64,000 nt of DNA from Hysterangium stoloniferum (GCA_015178975.1 WHVD01000066.1:186001-250000); one strand, 5' to 3'; positions 1 through 11,545 are shown, counted from the first letter of the stretch. The notes: generated from the sequence alone by a model not told the origin. A program made the numbers and translations.

Positions 1-1575
1 AACTCAAGTGACTTCTGATAATGAGTCTTCTCCAACATGGATACTTTCTTTGTTGCAGTGTAAAAACCATTGTTCTTGAGTACATTCCTAACTTTTGGGG
101 AGTGACAGAGTTGGGGATAGTAGAATTAATGAATCGGGTAGCTTGAACAGCATTGTCAAGATTTCCAGAGCTAATTGATAGACAATTGACTATTTGTTGT
201 TGAGTAATAAGCTTGGAAGGATGACCAGCTAGAGTGTTTTCTTTATCCAAAAGTACTTCAACCTTGATCACACATATTGTATCTCTTTCTGAGTCAGTGT
301 TAGTCTGGATTTGAGGATAGGAACACCCCTCTGGAAGAAGAGAGATAATATCAATGTGCTGAGTAGCAGAAATAGCTTTCATAGTGATGGTAAAAGCTAA
401 GAAGTGGTTGTGTTAAGGGTACATACATGGCAGGTTTCTGGGGAAACCCATGGGAAATCTGGTAGGACTTGGCTTCAGCTTATAGGCTGTGCCCTCGCAA
501 GATTGTGTTGTCCAATTTCAAACAGGTGGACAGGAAACCCGGGGAGTCTGGGCAGAGTTCATGGGTCGAGGGATCATAGGTTGGAGGTCATGGGTCAAGA
601 GGTTAGGGAGTCGAGATAAATAAGTTGGAGGTTGAGAGATAGATGTGTCAGAGCCCATGGGCTCTGACTAGTGAGAGTGGTGTAATTCAAGGAGGAGTTT
701 AGAGCAGAAAATGTACTAGATTACTGGGGAGAATCTAAGCTGATTTTCTGACTGGATTGTATGTACAACATCTGCCAGACTATATAGACTGTGGAATTAA
801 TAACATACCAAATCCAGTAATAATGAAAATGAAACTAGCAAACATAAAATGAGATAAGTAAACACCAAATTTGGTGTTAGGAATGGGACAGAATGGAGCG
901 GAGTCCAAATCGTGACAGGTCATAAACCATAATGGGAAATGGAGCGGGAGTGGAGTCTGAATTGTGGCAGGTCATTGACTAAAACAGGAATGGGGCTTAG
1001 TTAGATGGATGACGGGTTTTCCGAGCAGGGTCTGGTGACTGACGCATGGGATGAGGTCGGACATAGACAGGGATGGAGTCCGGCAGTTATTCTGGTGACT
1101 GATACATGACATAACAAAGTCGAATGTGCTGATGTATGGAGTCTGGTGGGAATTCTGGTAAACTGACAATTGGTGCGTATAGGGCACAGGTGAGTATAAG
1201 TTAGTGCCTGGAGTCCGGTAGGAATTCCAGTTGTAACAGGTTGAACCAACTGTCAACATGTCAAACAGATGTAAACAAAGTCACATGACATGCTCATTAT
1301 TATTACAATTGGTTTAGACTTATATTTTTACTGAAATAGTGGCTTTTCTGTTAAAATAATATAGGGTCAAAAAAATTGTTCCAATGAGTGATTATTTTGT
1401 TTCATTTATTATTCCACCATTTTGGCTTCAAATTACATAAGCTAAGCATCCATTTCAAACTAATATGCTATACTAGGTGGGGTAATATTTTAAGAATGTT
1501 CTGATGTCTGGCATGTGTATTGTGAATCAATCTTTCCAAAACAACAAAACATTGGAACAATTTTTTGAGCTACTG
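1..1575 (-). mobile_element. Tc1/mariner-type transposon, 5' part, split by a solo LTR
   Basis: A DNA transposon related to the one at 41082-42687. On the minus strand a transposase start (ATG at 382-380) opens with MKAISATQHIDIISLLPEG and continues as a helix-turn-helix-like N-terminus to the window edge, with readable blocks such as SSGNLDNAVQATRFINSTI that match the 41 kb transposase closely. Its 5' inverted end lies at about 1345-1575, closing with CAGTAGCTC beside a TA, and the leader between end and start codon is split by the LTR at 411-1238. It sits inside a gypsy reverse-transcriptase fragment whose sequence resumes at 1578. The frame is decayed near position 60. The catalytic DDE part lies outside the window. 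Confidence 0.8.
411..1238 (-). mobile_element. Solo LTR, family A (Ty3/gypsy chromovirus)
   Basis: Begins TGTTAAGGGT and ends TTGTAACA, with a perfect 5-bp duplication ggttg at 406-410 and 1239-1243. It aligns along its length with the LTRs of the chromovirus at 31735-40313. It sits in the 5' leader of the Tc1 element. CpG sites are largely replaced by TpG/CpA, so it looks old. Confidence 0.9.
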
Positions 1576-1577
1576 TA

Positions 1578-2680
1578 AATTTGGGCTTTTCATGGGGCAT
1601 CAAGTAAATCTGTGATGAGCAGGAGTGGATATGTATTTGTCTTTCTGTGTTATGGAATTTAGGCCTTGTACATAAATCAACACAGGCAAAGGGATCTGGG
1701 CACTCCAAAAGGAGACTTGGAGGGCCAGATAAAACCTATCAATCCAGGAACTCTTGGATAGAAGAAAGTTCCAATTGGGACAAAGGGTAAATAGGCCCTA
1801 GAGGAGTGTTTAAACCAGGCTCAATATCAATTTTTAAGTCATAAGGCCTATGAGGTGCAAGCTGGTCAGCTTTTTGCTTACTGAAAACATCCACAAAATT
1901 GTGGTATTTTTTGGGAACTCCTTCCAGATTGGTATTTAGCTTGGATAACTCTGGAGTTTCAAAACATGCAGATGCTTCATCAGCTTGTAAGCTGATTGAA
2001 AAACACTGGGAACCATCCAATTTACCTGCCCAAAAAAATGCTGTAGCATTGATGAGGGAAATCTTTGAAGGCTCAGATATCTTCAGAGAAGCCAGAATTA
2101 CTGTTGAGACTGAAGAGGCTCTGGCCAGAATAGATGCTGCAGGAGGAACAGAAGTGTCAGGAATTTGGAAAGTTATACTGCCCAATGCCCAGTCAATTAA
2201 CAGATTGTGTCAGGTAAGCCAGTTGTATCCTAGAATGACTGAACAACTAGAGTCCAACTGTGTTACAAAAAATGTAACTGTCTGAGATGTTCCACACAGG
2301 AACTGGATAGGCATGTCACAAGCTTGAGTAATAGCTACTGCATATTGCTGGTGCCATCAAATAAGTGCAAGGAAATTGGGAATACAGATCAGAGTTTCAG
2401 ATTATGTTTCATGAAAGTGGTATCTACAAAACAGTGTGTGGTGCTGGAATCTATAAGAGCTCAGAACACTAAATTTCCAAGAAGGTCAGAAATGCATTTT
2501 ACAAATAATGAGTCAGGATTGGAAAGAGTGGAAGCATTGAGACAGATAATCTTGGAAGGATGGAGAGAGTCAATACAACTGTCTGTCCATGCAGAATCCG
2601 GAGGATTGCTAACTCTTTTTTTTTTTTGACTCTGTGGCAGGTTTTCCTTGGAGGTAGTTGTCAGAGGTACTGTAGTTGGT
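1578..2680 (-). mobile_element. Ty3/gypsy pol fragment (protease to early RT)
   Basis: Minus-strand remnant aligning with 37040-38150 of the chromovirus. It carries the region before and at the start of reverse transcriptase (GVPKKYHNFVDVFSKQKAD at about 1850-1910). It is broken in several places. The Tc1 element inserted at its left edge: the alignment runs straight up to the TA at 1576-1577. Confidence 0.85.
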
Positions 2681-2920
2681 GTTAAGGGTCATGCAAGGCT
2701 TAACGAAGGGTTTCCAGAGAAACCTGCAGGAATTCTGGCAGGACTCAGCTTCAGCTTATAGGCTGCACCCTCACAAGATCATCATGTCTAACTTCAGATG
2801 GGTGGATGGGAAACCTGGGGAGTCCAATGTGAATGATAGGTCAGAGGTTGATAGGTCAGAGAATGATATTGAAGGACCTGTCAGAAAGCCTATGGGCTCT
2901 GACAAGGTCAAGCGTTTGAG
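2681..2920 (-). mobile_element. LTR-A fragment
   Basis: Starts TGTTAAGGGTCATGC and shows the family-A U5 end including the conserved tail block (AAGCTGAAGC on the minus strand). It stops at about 2920, less than a third of the full LTR, and follows directly on the gypsy fragment. Confidence 0.65.
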
Positions 2921-3519
2921 AGATGGAGCAGGTATGTAAAGTAACTGTAATGTATTAGCCTTATTTTAATACTATTTTCCGAAAAAGGAGTCCAATGCTC
3001 TATCAAAATGTGCAAATACTCAATTCACTGCAAGATAAAATAATTTAAGTATTTGATATTAATCAGTGGCAGCCTAAATAGACTTAGAACCCCTGAAGTC
3101 AAGAGTTTACTTGAATATATGCACCCTACTTCGCAAAGAAGGTTTTGAGAGCTGCTTGTGCAAGCTTGTTCTTTTTCTGTGACAACAACTATTAAAATAA
3201 GAATAACAATTTACTGATTCCGAAGCTAGATTTAACTTCAATACTAGCTAGTTTATATATATTTTATACTATTTATCAAACAGTAAAAATATTTATAAAC
3301 AGGTCAAAAGATTAGATGTAGAATAAAACACTATTTGGCTAATATATGCTTTATTTACACTAACCTACAGGGTCTACTGTGATATTAACTTATCAGGATC
3401 TTAATGTAGTCTTAGGATCTTGCAAGGATATTCTCAGTATTTGTTTATGTGAATATGCTTTACTGATTCACAATGAATGAACAATGGAACAAGGATTATT
3501 TGCAATGTAATAATCAGTC

Positions 3520-3890
3520 AAATTACTCAACTAGAGGTGACTGAAGTCTTAGAATACAAATAACAATGTAGAGAAAACTAATAATCAGTACTCAATTAAG
3601 AGATGACTATAGTATGAGATTATTTATATATTATTAGTTGATAACCAACAACTCTAACTGAGGTGGAAATAATATATAAAAGATAGCCAACTATTCAGTT
3701 AAGAAGTGGCAAGGTGGAACAAAAGTCAACAACTCAGATTGAGGTGACAAGGGAACAGCAGATCAGTCAACAGCTCAGATTGAGGTGACAAGGGATCTGA
3801 TTGGCCAACAACTCTGATAGAGGTGGCAAAGGTTTCCAACAGCTCTGATAGAGGTGGAATTAGATGTCCAACTGCCCAGATAGGGGTGGA
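3520..3890. repeat. Degenerate tandem repeats, about 38 bp
   Basis: Repeated blocks of the form CAACAACTCAGATTGAGGTG followed by a short purine run recur about six to eight times with drift. The best copies are at 3727-3890. On the minus strand they lie downstream of a TATA-like site at about 3970, so they would be transcribed leader sequence if that promoter is real. Confidence 0.6.
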
Positions 3891-3964
3891 GTAGCCTGCT
3901 TGCTGCAGTGACACACAGATATGGTGAGATGATATGATATTTGGATGATATTCAGGGCTGGAGC

Positions 3965-4165
3965 TGAGCTCCTTATATACATTTTGTTCTGAGACATTTA
4001 GAAGATTCTAGAAGATTGAATGATGTCATTCTGGAAGGAATGATGTCATTTAGAATTTTCTAGAATTTTCTAGAGCATTGTGGAAGGTTCTAACTACTTC
4101 TAAGACACTAGAATATTCTTGGCATAATAGAACTTTCTGGAATCTTATAGAATATTCTACAATAT
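3965..4165 (-). promoter_or_regulatory. Promoter-like block with heat-shock-element-like pentamers
   Basis: On the minus strand a TGTATATAAGG box (about 3972-3982) is preceded within 150 bp by repeated TTCTAGAA and TTCCAGAA words, i.e. inverted nGAAn pentamers typical of heat-shock factor sites, plus two copies of ATGACATCATT. This could be the U3 promoter of a decayed LTR. Function is inferred only from motifs. Confidence 0.4.
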
Positions 4166-4310
4166 TCTATCTATTATTAGTACCTACTATCTACTACTCC
4201 TTTGGAAGCCACTGGAATACTCCAGGGAATTTCCAGTTTTTGCTATAGTAGCATATATGATGACATAATGCTCTCGCGCTTGTGCATGCGTATGACACCC
4301 TTCACATCTT

Positions 4311-4439
4311 GTGACTGTCACGTGTTGTGACCGTTGTGCGCCTTTGTGACCATTGTGCGCCTCTGTGACCGTCACACACCTCTGTGACCATCCCGCGCCC
4401 TTGTGACAACTGTCACTTGTTGTGACGATTTTCCCGTGC
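4311..4439. repeat. 19-bp tandem repeat, about seven units
   Basis: Seven consecutive units each begin TGTGAC; units 2-7 are 19 bp long (for example TGTGACCGTTGTGCGCCTT). The array is CpG-rich in an AT-rich setting. There is no spacer structure, so it is not a CRISPR array. Confidence 0.85.
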
Positions 4440-4863
4440 ACCATGTAATAAATGCCAGGTGGCCAGTTTGATATTATTATATAATTATTATATTTACTTT
4501 TAGTTAACTATAAATATAATAATATTTATTATAATAATATAAATATATATATTGCCTTGAAATTGCGTGATTAATTCACATCGTGTTTTGTCGGCATCGG
4601 TGTTTGAAATGTCATGTGAATATCACGTGATCACTCACGTGTTGTGAATAAGTGCTGAGTCGCTGACATATTAATCAAAAAAGAATAAAAGATAGAAATT
4701 TCGTAGCTCTCTCAATTTATTAGATAAAAATACAAAGTAAATTGTATAATTTCAAGATAAATCAAGAGAATATTGTACAATTTTGTCATCATGATATAAT
4801 TACATTTAAATATTCTTTTTTGCAATTTGTTAGGGGAGATTGGTTAAAAAATCAGAAAAAACC

Positions 4864-5681
4864 TGTTACGACCGGACAATCCTGCCGGACTCTGGGCACT
4901 AACCTGTACGCCCCCACGCGCTACAAGCACCAATCGTCTGTTTATAGGATTTCCCGCCTGGACTCCATTACGTCAAGACTAGTTACGTTCGACCTCATTA
5001 AGACACATATCAGTCACCGGACTTCCCCCGGACTCCGTCTCTGTCTATGTCCGTCTTCATCCCACGCATCAGTCACCGGACCCTGCTTAGAATCCCGTCA
5101 CCGCTCTAATCAAGCCCTGTTCCCATTTTAGTCAAATGACCTGTCACAATTTAGGATTCCGCTCCCGCTCCGTTTCCCGTTATGGGTTATGCTTTGTCAC
5201 GATTCGGACTCCGCTCCATTCCATTCTGTTCCTAACACCAATTTGGTGTTTACTATTCCCGTTTCATGTTTTGTTAGTTTCGTTTCACCATTACTGGATT
5301 TGGTATGTCATTCACTCCATGGTCTATATAAACTGGCAGATGTTGTACATACAATCCAGTTAGAAAATTAGCTTAGATTCCCCCCAGTAATCTAATAACA
5401 TTTTCCGCTCTAAAACCTTATTTAATTCACATCGCTCGCACTAGTCGGAGCCCACGGGCTCCGGCGCATCTATCTCTCTCAACTATCTCGACTCACGACC
5501 CACGACCTCCAACTTATGACCCACGACCCACGAACCCGCCCGGACTCCCCGGGATCCCCGTCCATCCGTTCGAAATTGGACAACACAATCTAGCAAGGGC
5601 GCAGCCTATAAGCTGAAGCCAAGTCCTACCGGATATCCCGCGGGTTTCTCTGGAAACCCGGCCTGTGTGTGTATCCTAACA
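4864..5681 (+). mobile_element. Solo LTR-A, young
   Basis: TGTTACGACCGGAC to GTATCCTAACA, flanked by a perfect aaacc duplication (4859-4863 and 5682-5686). It has a TATATAAA box at about 5324 and the family tail block AAGCTGAAGCCAAGTCC near 5612. CpG content is high compared with the other family-A copies, so it is one of the youngest insertions here. Confidence 0.93.
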
Positions 5682-5689
5682 AAACCTAG

Positions 5690-6349
5690 AAATACATAAC
5701 AGTAACTGAGGGGGATTTAGTCTGAAAACTTAGTTGATTATCTGACCGGATTGTATGTACAACATTAGCTAGTTTATATAGACTGCAGAATGTATGCAAT
5801 ACCAAATCTGGTAATAATGAGATCCAAACAAGTAATCATGAAACAAGATAAGTAAACACCAAATTTGGTGTTAGGAATGGAATGGAGCAGAGTGGAGTCT
5901 GAAACATGACAGGTCATTTGACCACAATGGGAACGGGGCTCAGTTAGAGAGCTGACAGGTTTTCTGAGTGGAGTCTGGTGACTGAGGTGTGGGACAGCAG
6001 GGATAGACAGGGATGATGTGTGTGGGGTCCGGGTGGGTATTCTGGTGACTGGTACATGAGATAACAAAGGTGTTAGAATATTGCAAGCCGTTGAGAGTGC
6101 TCACAGTCTGACTACACTCAGCTATTTAGTACTGTACAGTAGCTTAGTCATCACATGTATTTCGGTAGGGACTTTGTCATCCCCTCACCCACATGAAATC
6201 CTGTTGCATATTCTTACAAAAGGTTGGGGATGGACAGGTCTGACATCTGGGTTCTGGCAGGAATTCTGGTAAACTGATAACTGGTGCATAAATGGTGTGG
6301 GTGTGTATAGAGTAGTTCCCAGAATCCGGCAGGTTTTCCAGTCGTAACA
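5690..6349 (-). mobile_element. LTR-A fragment with an internal insertion
   Basis: Matches the R-to-U3 part of LTR-A and ends CAGTCGTAACA. Its U5 part is missing on the left. The 148-bp element at 6071-6218 interrupts it. It lies next to a gypsy gag fragment. Confidence 0.8.
6071..6218. mobile_element. Very short LTR-like element with exact TSD
   Basis: TGTTAGAATATTGC at one end and GCATATTCTTACA at the other give imperfect inverted ends with TG..CA termini. The flanks are aaagg on both sides (6066-6070 and 6219-6223). Length 148 bp. Most likely a solo LTR of a small (TRIM-like or copia) element; a foldback-type element with 5-bp duplication is the alternative. Confidence 0.75.
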
Positions 6350-6635
6350 GTTGGCACATAAGCCTTCAAAGAGTTCACATTGACAGTGCATTCAGAAACC
6401 TTGTGTCCACCTTTTCTGCAGAATAGGCAGAGGTTGTTATCCATGCATTGCTGTTTCTCCTTGGTGTGAGTTTCCATTGGAACCTAACAAATGAGACATG
6501 TCAGGTTTTTTGGAAGTTGACTGTTTGCCCTTATTGCTATTTGCAGACTTCTTGTCATTCTTCTGATAGGAATTTGATTTGCCAGTATTATTATTGCCAG
6601 AGTCATTTCCAGAAGACTTGCCATTTGATGCCTTG

Positions 6636-7358
6636 TGTTAAGATCTACTGTAAGCAGAGGGTTAAAGGGGGCTCTATGTTGGGAGGCTGACAATAGAGAG
6701 GATACTAGTTGGGAGGTCCAAATCTATAAAAATAGGTGGAGCTTAGCTTCAACTTATGTGTTGCACCCTTGTATGAACTGTTAAGGTGCTCTGGTATTTC
6801 AAACAGAGTGGATAGTACAATAACAACTGAAGACAACACTTAGCTCACTCAAATGGAGGGCCAATATGCTAAGAGTTGTAAGGTAGAGAGAGGGTTGCAG
6901 TTTGCTGATGACACCTTAGGGGATATTGGAGAGGGAGTAAGAAGGCTCAAGACTAAATGGGGGTAATATAAGTCATATTAGAACTGAAGAATAGTAGCAT
7001 ACATAGTAGGAACTTTATACAAAGGTGTACTGGATGAATGGAGGGCCAATCAAGGAAACAGAAGTAGTGACAGGTCAAAGGAAGTATGGGAAAGGGTAGG
7101 GATCAGGTTAGAACTATATATGATGTAGTAAAAGTATTCTAGAGGGTATGAGGTGGCAAATATTATTCACAAGTAGAATGGGTGATGGGAGAGCATTGGG
7201 ATGGAGGTGGGACAGGATGATGGAGGAAAACCATAGTGGAACAAGTGTCAGGGTGCTGTGGATGGTGACACCATTGTTGGGGGGTACCAATGGTGGGATG
7301 CCAGAGGGTGGGGAGAGTAAAATGAGATTTCAGGGGGCTGAATGGCTGGATCCTAACA
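6636..7358 (-). mobile_element. Solo LTR, family B
   Basis: TGTTAAGATCTACTG to TGGATCCTAACA with perfect ccttg duplication (6631-6635 and 7359-7363). Same family as 24850-25680 and 26806-27556. Confidence 0.92.
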
Positions 7359-7525
7359 CCTTGTTATTTTGAGAGCATTCCATCAGATTTTCTTGGGAGA
7401 TTTATGCATGACACTCCCAATAGCAGGCATCAGATTTCTGAGCTTTCATCTGCATGAGTTGGAGAGTTTTAGATTTCCTTCTTTAAGGTGAGATGGAAGA
7501 CTGATATAAAAATGGTGTCTAAGGG

Positions 7526-8144
7526 TGTGAGGAGTATGCTTTTACCACAGTTTCATTGTAGTAAAACACTCCTTTTATTTCATTTATATTTTACATATTT
7601 TACTCACATTTTCCTATCCTTTACATTCTTCAACTATTGCACCATTTCATTAGTTCGAAGCTCTGTGTATACTTGTGGGCACTCTCAGCACCAAATGGAA
7701 CAGACACTTTTACCCCGTAACCACGACTTGCCCAGACACCCACTTAGTGTCCTGCAAGTTGTGATTAGGGTATCATCTCGACCATCACAGACAGGCCTTA
7801 ACTATCAGTGCAATCACAGTTTTGAACTATACTAGTCAAAACTCGAACCGTTATCTCAATCCATGTGGACTACATCTGCACTACTCTGTTTGTTCGACTC
7901 TCTTGTTATTTCCTTAATCACTTGAACAGTTGCTCAGAATTGCACTTTAAAGTCGATTCTCTTTCAGTCTTCTTAGCTATCTATTTTACTTAAGATAGCT
8001 AATCCTTTTAACCATATTGAACTAGATAGTCAATACACATTTTGGTCTGTATTAGACTTAGATAGTCAATACATCATCGTGTCATACCTAAACAGTCAAT
8101 ATTCTTCATATATAGAATGGTTATAACTTCCACCACTCTTCACA
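7526..8144 (+). mobile_element. Solo LTR, family C (copia-like)
   Basis: TGTGAGGAGTATGC to CACTCTTCACA, with perfect aaggg duplication (7521-7525 and 8145-8149). The ends form the inverted TGTGAAG..CTTCACA pair of the family, which recurs at 18316, 20172 and 26329. Orientation is inferred from the direction of the promoter-like AT-rich part and is uncertain. Confidence 0.9.
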
Positions 8145-8398
8145 AAGGGTGATCATCCCAACCACAGCATGCAGAAAGGGTGTTGAACTTAACAAGATAA
8201 TCGGAAACTCATTGATTGTCCTTCATCTTGAGTGTCATAAGTTCATTTTCCACATCACTGAACTGATCATAAGGTTGGAAGTTAGTTTCCAGTTCTTCAA
8301 CAAATTCTTGAAGATGTCATTGGCCAGCCACAACTCTTATCCCCATGATCCTTAGGATTTTGGCCTCCCAGTCGATTTAGCTAAGTATTATCTTCAGT

Positions 8399-9214
8399 TG
8401 TATGACCCATTCCTGGATACTTCAATATCCAATATTATCCAAAACATCTGACTTCTGCCCCAAGCCTCCAATCTGACTTCCTGCCTCAATATCCAATCCC
8501 GACTTCCAACTATGGAACATTTATATTACCTGTACATCCAGATCTCATCCTTATTCTGCATTTGGTAACCTGTCGGTCAGCAAGTATTCACTCATTTGTT
8601 TATTGTATTCCCATTTCAGAATATTTTCCTTAGTCTGTCTTATTGTACTCCCATTTTAGAATACTACTGATTCCGTCTTATTGTGATCTTAGTTTGTAGT
8701 ACAATAACACGAAAACTGTAAGCCTGGCACCCCAGTCTTACTCATTGTCCCTTTGTTCCACTCCTTTGTTCCACTCCTTTTGTTCTACCACGTGATCACA
8801 GCATATAAAGCCTAGGTAGTTTTCCTTCTCTTTCCTTACCGTACGCTGCATCTGCCTGTATCCTGTTCTTGTTCTGGACAATACACATGGTCCTGTCAAC
8901 TCGTGTGACCGCCAGTGATCCCAATTGATGACGGGATTACGAAAACTTATATTAGTTTCTGCAAATTTGTACTTTACATTAGATCTGATATCAACTTAGT
9001 CTCTTATTCCTTCTTTCTTTCTATATGCTCGATATTCGGAACTCTTCAGAACTCTGAATATCTGTACTCTTCCAGCATAAGTCCCATCTTTGAAATTAAG
9101 GACATTCTGAGCATTTGCATAGAGGTGCAGCACATAAGCTGAAGCCAATGTCCTGAACCTATTCCAAGGTTTCTGAGTTCTCAGACATTATAGTTCTGGA
9201 ATAAGTTCCTGACA
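8399..9214 (+). mobile_element. LTR, family D, with start of its internal region
   Basis: TGTATGACCCATTCC to AGTTCCTGACA. Directly behind it lies TGGCACTTAACA, which also follows the family-D LTR at 28360-28867 on the other strand; this is the expected place and TGG start of a primer-binding site. A GCATATAAAGCC box lies at about 8802. This was probably the 5' LTR of a plus-oriented element lost behind position 9226. Confidence 0.75.
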
Positions 9215-9226
9215 TGGCACTTAACA

Positions 9227-10330
9227 TCAGTCTAAAATTGTACTACTTGCTCTTCCCAAAATACCAGAGCACCCTAACAGTTTGTGTGAGGGCACAACAC
9301 ATATTGTAAGTTGAAGCCAAGCTCCACTTGTTTTGTAGAACCAGTTGAGTATGAAATACCTGTTGGCTCTCTGACATCATTCCCCCTCTTGTCTTTAGAT
9401 CTTAGATCTTAACACTTCACCCTTGTTCCATATTTGGTAACTTGATAACTTGTCTGTTGACAAGTATTCATTTGTTTGCTTATTGTGTTCCCAATTCAAA
9501 ACCCCTATCCTAACCCATCTTATTGTGATCTCAGTTTGTAGTATAATTAGAAGAAAGCCTATATGTATTAGTTCCATGTATTTGTAGTTACATACACCTC
9601 AGATTTGATATTGGCTTAGTTAGCCTATTCCTCTTCTCTTTCTGCACACTTGATATTCAGAACTCTTTGGAACTCCAAATATCTATAAACTCTCCAGCAT
9701 AAATGGACCTTCTGAAATTAAGGACATCTGAGAATTTGCATAGGGGTGCAGCACATAAGCAGAAGCCAATCCCTGACCTCTACCTGGAAGTATCCAAGTT
9801 CTGAGTTGTTTTCTGATAGTTTCTGGAATACGTTTCTGACATAGCACTTATGATCACTCATTATTGGTCCCAAATATAAAGCTACCAAGGACCATCTCAA
9901 CTTCAATCTCCTTTGCAACTCTATACCACCCAGCCAGGGTTATAAGGGTAAAACCAAGTGGCAGGGGTCTGAAATGATAGGATCCTAACACAAAGTTCTG
10001 GGAATTGATAGGTTTCTAGAGGCAGGAATTGCACCAGAATATTGAGATATCTGGGAACAGAGAATTATATTGGAGAACTGAAATATCTGGCAATGGATCA
10101 TAACATATATGGATGATATAACAGGGATCTCTTCATCAAAGGAGGAAGCAGACTGGGTGACATGAATTGGATTTTTGTCAATAAAGTCAAATATCAATTG
10201 AAGGATACTCTACTAAATTGAATACAGTACAAAAGCCTCATTCAATGAAGTATATATTTGTCCTGTTGATGAAGTGAGAGGCAAATACCAGATGTGAAGG
10301 CTCACAGATAGGATGTTGAAGTATTACGCT
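9227..10330. mobile_element. Mosaic of LTR-B and LTR-D fragments
   Basis: 9227-9413 is the tail of a plus-oriented LTR-B (ends AGATCTTAACA). 9414-9842 is a 5'-truncated plus-oriented LTR-D with its TAGCACTTA follow-on. The tract to 9990 ends with the GATCCTAACA end of a minus-oriented LTR-B. 9991-10113 resembles a minus-oriented LTR-D end (GGATCATAACA), followed by sequence like that beyond 28867. No intact gene. Confidence 0.6.
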
Positions 10331-10632
10331 AATACAAGACTCAGATTATAAATACAATTACTTAATATACAGATGAGGTTGAGATTCTCTGACTGACTTC
10401 CCACTCCTATCATTGTCCTTTGGTGCCTTTCATCATTTACCTATAACTATGTTATGACTTAAGAATGAAATCATTCATGACATCAAATTGAGATGAGACA
10501 AGTTGAAAGTTAGTCAAAGTTGTTGAATAAAGTTAAATGTTTGTTGAGTTGAAGGGTTGTTGAAATTGATCTTGTACATTTTTGGCATTTTGTGACAGTT
10601 GTGACAATATCCTCCCTTTGTGACAGAGCCCC

Positions 10633-11087
10633 ATGAGGTCAGAGTTTGACAAATTTTCATCATCAATTTTCTCCATCAATCAAATGTCTGATATTGAATT
10701 CAAAGGTTTTCATTCAGAATCTGAATTCTGTGGTTTTGGAAGTGATAATATGGAGGTTGATGATACTGGTAAGTGCTATCTTTTGTTTTCTTGGAATTAG
10801 TGTTAATTAGTTATTTCTTTAGAAGAAATTCCAATAAAATGGTTGATTGATTGTAATGAGCCATTTGACAAGGTAACATGAAAAGCTCTTCAGATGCAAT
10901 GGGAATTTGAAATTAGGTTGAAAGATTTGTAAGTTTTTTCTTTCATTGAATTTTCTTTGATTTTGATAATTTTCTGTTTAGTTACACATGTGTTACAACA
11001 CTGGCATATTGTGCAAGAAAATGAATGTGTTGGGTGAATTGCAATCATTGCCGCCAAATGCATTGAACTGTTATCAGGCCAGCTGGG
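10633..11087 (+). pseudogene. Unknown spliced gene fragment
   Basis: I do not recognise the product. From ATG 10633 a frame (MRSEFDKFSSSIFSINQ, then an acidic stretch with NMEVDDT) runs to a GTAAGT donor. Two introns with consensus ends are visible, 10769-10822 (54 nt) and 10929-10981 (53 nt). The second exon reads EEIPIKWLIDCNEPFDKVT and then meets TGA where TGG would keep it open, so it looks like a decayed copy. The LTR at 11088 cuts off the rest. It could be a host gene piece or an accessory gene of a transposon. Confidence 0.4.
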
Positions 11088-11295
11088 TGTTAAGTTCCAG
11101 ATCTCTGGGTGGAATTTCCAGACACTTCCTGGAAATATGTCCACAGAGTTTCTGGATATTAGTTCAGGGAGTATCAGAATATTACTAGAGTATGAGATGG
11201 ACTTGGCTTCAGCTTATGTGCTGCACCCTCGTGCACTCACTCAGGCATCTATATTTTGGGGGGCAGATATATGCTGGAGTGTTTACAGATACTCA

Positions 11296-11545
11296 GAGTG
11301 CCAGAGGGTTCTGGATATCCAGAGTCTGGAGGGTTCTGGATATCCAGAGTCTGGAGGGTTCTGGATATCCAGAGTCTGGAGGGTTCTGGATATCCAGAGT
11401 CTGGAGGGTTCTGGATATCCAGAGTCTGGAGGGTTCTGGATATCCAGAGTCTGGAGGGTTCTGGATATCCAGAGTCTGGAGGGTTCTGGATATCCAGAGT
11501 CTGGAGGGTTCTGGATATCCAGAGTCTGGAGGGTTCTGGATATCA
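11296..11545. repeat. 25-bp minisatellite, nine identical units plus a partial tenth
   Basis: The word GGATATCC recurs every 25 bp from 11313 to 11513, with identical sequence between, and a decayed tenth copy at 11538. Each unit contains the 14-bp palindrome TCTGGATATCCAGA and the near-palindrome CCAGAGTCTGG. No stop codon occurs in any forward frame of the unit, so it produces spurious reading frames. Perfect copy identity inside an old LTR implies recent expansion. Confidence 0.95.

Larger units (their letters stand above)
2921..4863. other. AT-rich stretch without a recognisable gene
   Basis: No gene seen. The middle part holds degenerate repeats, a promoter-like block and a 19-bp tandem array (listed separately), which together look like a decayed LTR in minus orientation, although no TG..CA boundaries could be fixed. 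4450-4860 is very AT-rich and featureless apart from several CACGTG/TCACGTGA words near 4610-4660. Confidence 0.5.
6350..8340 (-). mobile_element. Ty3/gypsy gag fragment holding two solo LTRs
   Basis: Minus-strand gag remnant. A CCHC knuckle (CLFCRKGGHKVSEC) lies near 6385-6430, and the MKAQKSDACYWE-like region and upstream gag follow at about 7364-7525 and 8150-8330, collinear with 38180-38850 of the chromovirus. LTR-B (6636-7358) and LTR-C (7526-8144) interrupt it, and gag sequence resumes exactly after each target duplication. Broken in several places. Confidence 0.85.

Noticed and set aside
4311-4439. CRISPR array
   Set aside because: Direct tandem units without spacers, in a eukaryotic context.
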